Made by a program: the position numbers and the translations under genes. Below are positions 43,282 to 47,528 of a stretch of DNA of 47,528 nucleotides, one piece after another. Location: NCBI GenBank assembly GCA_938040725.1, contig CALHZX010000101.1, positions 1 to 47,528 on the forward strand, written 5' to 3'. Within the stretch, counting starts at the first letter, position 1. Every line of letters starts with the position of its first letter. The notes beneath the pieces are model-generated. The model worked only from the letters and a program-made list of their open reading frames with translations, was not told where the DNA came from and made no database searches. Origin of the DNA: an uncultured Actinomyces sp. Its GTDB lineage: Bacteria > Actinomycetota > Actinomycetes > Actinomycetales > Actinomycetaceae.

Positions 43282-44874
43282 TCACCGGGGCGGCGCCGGA
43301 GCTGGGTCCTCTCCACCGCTCGGGGTGAGCCCGATGAGCTCGGGGTTGTGATCCGAGGAGCGGTAGGGGTTGTTGGCCTCGACGGCCAAGTGAGCGTTCA
43401 TGCCGGCCCGCGAGTATTCGAAGGCGATGGATTCTTGGGCGTTGACAGCCCAGCTGGTCACCCCCGCGAGAAGGGGCTTGGCAGCGGCATTCGCGAAGAC
43501 GTGGTCGAGCGATCCCGAGCGCCCCGAGTAGACGTAGGAAGCCTCCCCCGCGCCGGACACGTGCGCCCAACCCGCGGTTTCGAGGGCCTCGACGAGGCGC
43601 GCAAGGGACGCGTCGCGGTCCGTACCCACGCCCACCGCCACCGGGTTTTCAATCTCCTCCAGGGCGACCACGTCGGCCCCCAAGGCGTTGATCGCCGAGA
43701 CCATCTTGGCCTCCTGGTTCCCGAAGGCCTCGCGCGAGAATGCGCCGCGCACCTTGCACTTCTTCGCCGTCACGAAGGCACCCGTACGGTCGGGGTAGCC
43801 CTTGCATCCGGCCTCGTCGACGCCCAGGTCGGAGAAGTAGTTGAGGACATTGAAGGTCGCCACGCGCGTGTCGCCTCCGACCGTGGGGACGCTCGGACGC
43901 TGCCCCGTAATGGTGACGGGCGAGCGGTCCGGATGCCCGGCGACCATCAACGTGGGTTGGAAAACGAAGGACCCGTGCCTGGGTTCGAGGACAACCGGCC
44001 CCGCGAAGGACACGTGGTAGCCAACGCGTGCGGGCGAGCCGTTCGCCAGGTAGGCGTAGGCACCCTCAGTGGCGGCCCCCTTCAGCAGGTTCGTGTTCGT
44101 GCCATCATCGAGGGCGATGACGCGCGCGGCATTGGCCGCCTCGTAGTCGCGGGCCGCCTGCCCGGGAGCGACCACGTCGGTGGCCGAGCGCAACGGGTTC
44201 TCACCTGGGGTGAGGGCGAGGGTGCCGTATTGGTTCGTCTGTTAGTTGTCGGTGATGGTCCACGTGCCCTGGGGAGCGAGGAGCATCGACTCGTAGGGCT
44301 CCGCCTGATCGGGGGTGGGGACGCCGGTGACCGGCGTAGGGGTCACAGCCTGGCAGCCCTCTACGTTATTCACGGAGGTCGCCGCCAGCTGGGTGAGGCT
44401 CTGGGGATTTCCCTTCGCGGTCGTCGCCGGGAACTCGCCGACATTTCCGGTGACACGCACGCACGTTCCGACCGCTGGAACCTGGCCGTTCTTCCCCGCG
44501 TAGACAAACAGAGCGTCCGAACTAGCGCGTCCCTCATCCCACACGCCGCCCGACCCGGGGGTCTGGATCGTGTAGCCGTCCAACGTCGCACCCAAAGAGG
44601 ACTCGGCAGCCGGGTACGCGGCGGTCACAACGCCAAGCGTCGTCACGGTGGCCCCCACCATCGCGGAATCATCCCCCGCGCCCACGGCCTGAATATCCGG
44701 GATCGGCATATCGGCGAGGCCTGGGCGCTCCTCGCCCGACTGCGCGGCATCCACGTGGGCGGACTGGGCGGAATCCGACCGGTCCCCATCGACCGCTCAA
44801 GCGCCGGGCACAAGCCCCATCGCGGACAGCGCGAGCGCGCCGAGTACAGCTAGTGATCGTGTCCCGCACTTCAT
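43282..44874 (-). pseudogene. Secreted ExeM/NucH-like nuclease interrupted by two in-frame stops
   Basis: One frame of 530 codons runs from ATG 44874 to the stop at 43282. A signal peptide MKCGTRSLAVLGALALSAMG-LVPGA is followed by TGA (44799-44797). The frame resumes with an OB-fold-like region (about 44754-44245). TAA (44244-44242) falls in ITDN-stop-QTNQYG, where relatives usually have Tyr. Then come the EEP nuclease motifs RVATFNVLNYF, ALEEIENP, LDHVFAN and SSDHNPELIG. There is no frameshift and the rest looks intact, so inactivation is recent, or read errors or readthrough occur. Intact, it would cut extracellular DNA and supply the downstream 5'-nucleotidase. Confidence 0.75.
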
Positions 44875-44977
44875 CGGGATGTCCTCTCAACCTCACCTCA
44901 CCGTAAGGGGCCGACGAGCCCCGTACCGCAGGCGTCTTTACCAACGGCAACACGAGTTATGACAAGTGTAAGCGCGT

Positions 44978-44989
44978 GCACACGTGTGC
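44978..44989. promoter_or_regulatory. Palindrome upstream of the nuclease-nucleotidase operon
   Basis: GCACACGTGTGC is a perfect 12-bp palindrome 104 bp before the nuclease start. Next to it, TGACAAGTGTAA (44960-44971) matches 9 of 12 bases of the TGACAAATGTTC element at deoD and BMP. Either could be an operator; the promoter itself is not clear. Confidence 0.35.
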
Positions 44990-45092
44990 GGAAGACATTG
45001 AGAATACTCCCGAAAATACAAGGCATTGCCGGGTGAGGGTGCACCGGACAGCGAAAAGCGACCCCGACCTCGTCAAACTTAGCCAGGTCCCG

Positions 45093-45260
45093 CGCACGTT
45101 AACCCGTTAGCATGCGCGCAAATCCTTCGATATGCATATGGGCCCTTTGATGCGCACCCAAACCCCTTCATATGCGTGTGGGCGGCGTCGCCCACACGCA
45201 TATCATCGGGTTAACGTGCGGGTTATCAACCCCACGTGCATATCATCGGGTTAACGTGCG
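45093..45260. repeat. Cluster of direct and inverted repeats between nuclease and guaB3
   Basis: A 30-bp direct repeat (45191-45220 and 45231-45260, 28/30 identical, 40-bp period) ends in CGGGTTAACGTGCG. That 14-mer occurs inverted at 45093-45106. ATATGCGTGTGGGCG (45170-45184) forms a perfect 15-bp hairpin with 45189-45203. Looser GATATGCATATGGG and GATGCGCACCC units lie between. No ORF covers 44875-45314; the rest of that gap shows nothing else clear. Confidence 0.85.
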
Positions 45261-45314
45261 AGAGAGAAGGCCCACGCGCGGCGCACCCCGGCCTCGTACC
45301 GAGAAGATCGCGAG

Positions 45315-46439
45315 TCAGGACGCCGAGTACGGGGAGACGACCACCTGGGCGCGCTGCAGATCCTTTACCTCCGAGTATCCCGTCGAGGCCATGGTCCGCT
45401 TGAGCGCTCCGATGAAGTTCAGCGAACCATCCGCGCGCGTCGACGGACCATAGAGGATCTGCTCGAGCGTGCCCGTCGTACCCACGTGGACGCGCTGGCC
45501 GCGCGGCATATCCGGGTGCGTCGCCTCCGACCCCCAGTGCCAGCCGCGCCCGGGAGCCTCCTCCGCGCGGGCGATCGCGGCGCCGAGCATGACGGCGTCC
45601 GCGCCGCACGCAATCGCGCGCGACAGGTCACCGGAGCGGCCAATGCCGCCGTCCGCGATGACGTGCACGTAGCGGCCGCCGGACTCGTCCATATAGTCGC
45701 GCCGGGCTGCCGCCACATCCGCGATCGCTGTCGCCATGGGCGCATGCACGCCCAAGGACCGGCGCGTCGAGTGCGCCGCACCCCCGCCAAAACCGACGAG
45801 GACGCCCGCCGCGCCCGTACGCATCAGGTGCAGGGCCGCCGCGTCCGTGCACACGCCACCAACGATGACGGGGACATCCAACTCGTAGATGAAACGCTTA
45901 AGGTTGAGAGGCTCGCTGCGCGAGGACACGTGCTCGGCGGACACCGTCGAGCCGCGAATGATGAACAGGTCGACGCCCGCATCCACAACCGCGCGCCAGT
46001 ACTTCTGCACGCGCTGAGGCGAGAGCTTGCCGGCCACGACCACGCCGGCTTCGCGCAGCTGCTTGAGGCGCGCGGTGATCAGCGACGGCTTGATCGGCTC
46101 GGAGTAGATGCGCTGGAGGGACGCGATCGACTCCTCCTCGCCCAGGTGAGCGATGTGGTCGAGGATCGGCGTCGGGTCCTCGTAGCGGGTCCACAGGCCA
46201 TCCAGGTCGAGCACGCCGATACCACCGAGGCGACCGAAGGCGATCGCCGTCTCCGGGCTCATCACCGAGTCCATCGGGGCCGCCATCACGGGAATATCGA
46301 CGTGGTAGGCGTCGATCTGCCAGCCCACGTTGACGTCCTCGGGATCCCGGGTGCGCCGCGCGGGCACGAGGGCGATATCGTCCAGCGTGTAGGCGCGGCG
46401 CCCGCGCTTGCCACGACCGATTTCCACTTCGTCGCTCAT
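45315..46439 (-). CDS. guaB3: IMP dehydrogenase-related protein, GuaB3 family
   Basis: 374 residues, the usual GuaB3 length, with no CBS domains. N-terminal EIGRGKRGRRAYTLDDIALV and a TIM barrel with VPVIVGGVCTDAAALHLM and RYVHVIADGGIGRSGDLSRA. The loop that carries the catalytic Cys in true IMP dehydrogenase reads GFGGGAAHSTR, so His sits at the Cys position, in line with the divergent GuaB3 group. Its role may be regulatory or a variant activity in purine metabolism. TAGAAT (46451-46446) is 6 bp before ATG 46439, suggesting a leaderless mRNA. Confidence 0.9.
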   Translation of the reverse strand: MSDEVEIGRGKRGRRAYTLDDIALVPARRTRDPEDVNVGWQIDAYHVDIPVMAAPMDSVMSPETAIAFGRLGGIGVLDLDGLWTRYEDPTPILDHIAHLGEEESIASLQRIYSEPIKPSLITARLKQLREAGVVVAGKLSPQRVQKYWRAVVDAGVDLFIIRGSTVSAEHVSSRSEPLNLKRFIYELDVPVIVGGVCTDAAALHLMRTGAAGVLVGFGGGAAHSTRRSLGVHAPMATAIADVAAARRDYMDESGGRYVHVIADGGIGRSGDLSRAIACGADAVMLGAAIARAEEAPGRGWHWGSEATHPDMPRGQRVHVGTTGTLEQILYGPSTRADGSLNFIGALKRTMASTGYSEVKDLQRAQVVVSPYSAS

Positions 46440-46475
46440 GACCCGATTCTACTGCCTCGAGGACGCTTCCACTGC

Positions 46476-46507
46476 CTCCGGGACGCAGATGTGCCCGCCC
46501 TCTGCCA
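46476..46507 (+). repeat. 32-bp direct repeat, left copy, flanking the AT-rich gene
   Basis: Matches 47420-47451 at 30 of 32 positions (core GACGCAGATGTGCCC, then CCCTCTGCCA), offset 944 bp. The intervening DNA is much more AT-rich than the flanks. 46508-46723 shows no ORF or clear promoter, only a small hairpin, GGCAG-N6-CTGCC, near 46655-46670. Confidence 0.9.
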
Positions 46508-46723
46508 TAAACCATCTTGTCAATCTCACCTAGCGCAGCAAAGGGCGCACCTAACTTCGACGAACCGAGAGACACGCATGCCTGTCACATCAGAATCGGC
46601 GCGCCTTAGCGACAAACCAGAGCCCAAGCGTAGGCTGCATATCAGGCAATAACAAGGCAGGAAGCTCTGCCTCTATGGACAAGTTTCACACACTTTCGCG
46701 CACACATTGGAGACGTTTTCAGC

Positions 46724-47401
46724 ATGGGACACAACCAGGGAACCACACCGCCCCACCCAAAGAACCACGAGTTTCACTCGAATAGTGAAGTCGCCAAAGA
46801 AGCGCTCAAATCACTAAAAACACAAACTGAAGCACTAAATAATTTATGCACATACCTACTTGCGATCTGTGCACTCATCTCCCTCAAAGATGGACTATTT
46901 TCAGAATTCCCACCATCATTCACCTATTACTATTCCGAAACCATAGCGGCCACAACTTTCACTTTCATATCCATTTTGATAAGGAAGCAGCACATTCAGC
47001 GAAAAATAGATATAGGAATCAAACAAAACATCAAATCACTATTTCCAAATAAGGATATATCAAATTCACCATCGTCAAAGAGTCACAAAAATCCCATCCT
47101 GAGCATCCAAGGAAAATACATGTACAAGAAGGGAAGGATAAAACCCCTCACAGACAAACACGGACTCACAACCCCTATCAAACAACTCACAACCCTTATC
47201 GAACATTACGGAACTCAAGCCACACTACTAACAAGCTTCATATCCATCATGATAGCGGGAAGCAACTACTCTACACTCAAGCTAGCATCTGGAATTATTC
47301 TTATTGCAGTACCTTTACACTATTGCATTGCGGTATGCACATTAATTACCAAATCAAATCGCCGATTAGTGAATTACATACTGAGACAATCTAAAGGATA
47401 G
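46724..47401 (+). CDS. AT-rich membrane protein of unknown function
   Basis: 225 residues, not a family I recognise. About four membrane segments: around residues 40-57 (LCTYLLAICALISL), 68-86 (SETIAATTFTFISILI), 165-182 (TQATLLTSFISIMIAGS) and 188-210 (LASGIILIAVPLHYCIAVCT). A basic, polar cytosolic loop lies between (RKQHIQRKIDIGIKQ). Codon use is strikingly AT-rich (many AAA, ATA, TTA, AAT), unlike every neighbour. It lies between 32-bp direct repeats, so it was very probably acquired recently. Two pairs of helices around a cytosolic domain would fit a membrane effector, but this is speculation. Confidence 0.7.
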   Translation: MGHNQGTTPPHPKNHEFHSNSEVAKEALKSLKTQTEALNNLCTYLLAICALISLKDGLFSEFPPSFTYYYSETIAATTFTFISILIRKQHIQRKIDIGIKQNIKSLFPNKDISNSPSSKSHKNPILSIQGKYMYKKGRIKPLTDKHGLTTPIKQLTTLIEHYGTQATLLTSFISIMIAGSNYSTLKLASGIILIAVPLHYCIAVCTLITKSNRRLVNYILRQSKG

Positions 47402-47419
47402 GAATCATCACCAATGCGA

Positions 47420-47451
47420 CTCCGAGACGCAGATGTGCCCACCCTCTGCCA
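47420..47451 (+). repeat. 32-bp direct repeat, right copy
   Basis: Second copy of 46476-46507 (2 mismatches), 32 bp before the exonuclease start. Confidence 0.9.
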
Positions 47452-47483
47452 CACTGGAGTCACCGGCAAGACTAGGAGCAATC

Positions 47484-47528
47484 ATGAGCTGGATCGACGA
47501 CCCGTGGATGGGTTTTGACACCGAGACG
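47484..47528 (+). CDS. DnaQ-like 3'-5' exonuclease, N-terminus (partial)
   Basis: The window ends 15 codons in: MSWIDDPWMGFDTET. The Asp-x-Glu in GFDTET is the first exonuclease motif of the DEDD (DnaQ, DNA polymerase III epsilon-like) family. ATG 47484 follows TAGGAGCAATC. The rest of the gene lies outside the window. Confidence 0.6.
   Translation, partial: MSWIDDPWMGFDTET

Noticed and set aside
44797..44799. TGA in the nuclease gene read as selenocysteine
   Set aside because: It lies just after the signal peptide with no catalytic role, no SECIS-like hairpin was evident, and a second, different stop (TAA) follows.
45093..45260. CRISPR array
   Set aside because: Only two close direct repeats, palindromic and inverted units mixed in, 10-bp spacer, no cas genes.
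46724..47401. SLATT-type two-helix effector
   Set aside because: Four rather than two membrane segments and no recognisable SLATT sequence pattern; left as unknown.
1..47528. tRNA, rRNA or tmRNA genes
   Set aside because: No T-loop (GGTTCGAAT-like) plus acceptor pairing or rRNA segments noticed on either strand.

Overview
This window looks like part of the chromosome of a high-GC actinomycete, most likely Actinomycetaceae (Schaalia or Actinomyces type). Support: strong GC bias at third codon positions, GuaB3, DUF3017, an NrtR regulator, a DtxR/IdeR-type iron box, class E sortase-like anchors (LAxTG) and a double-length phosphofructokinase. The species assignment is an inference. I saw no rRNA, tRNA, CRISPR array or transposase.

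Layout. 1-6854: the end of one ABC exporter (ATPase tail plus 533-aa permease), a YhfC-type membrane protease, a frameshifted secreted EEP hydrolase, and an AbrB-ABC-2 exporter operon. 6910-15936: central carbon metabolism (pgi, eukaryote-like tandem pfk, an unusual DAACS symporter, DUF3017, pta-ackA). 15913-19088: a variable spot in which two related cassettes (sigma-70-like promoter, structured leader RNA, DUF3800 gene) lie either side of a sirtuin gene. The left cassette is intact and sits between two 82-bp copies of the ackA 3' end. The right cassette has a frameshift and an early stop, but its promoter and leader are preserved. 19097-23992: an NAD-centred cluster (NAD-kinase-like protein and SPFH protein divergent from nrtR-nadE, with palindromes between them). 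24184-28174: a siderophore ABC importer under an iron box. 28308-29960: small genes (SdpI-like, cupin, methyltransferase).

30041-44874 reads as one pathway for external nucleic acid. A secreted nuclease (now carrying two in-frame stops) and a wall-anchored 5'-nucleotidase would release nucleosides. A BMP lipoprotein and its ABC transporter would import them. Cytidine deaminase, pyrimidine and purine nucleoside phosphorylases, a phosphopentomutase-like enzyme and DeoC would feed the sugar into glycolysis, under a SorC/DeoR-type regulator. An identical 12-mer lies in the deoD and BMP promoter regions.

45315-47528: guaB3, then an AT-rich gene for an unknown membrane protein placed between 32-bp direct repeats, then the start of a DnaQ-like exonuclease. 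The most promising unusual system is the DUF3800 gene with its conserved leader RNA. Both this cassette and the AT-rich gene lie between direct repeats at the edge of housekeeping genes.
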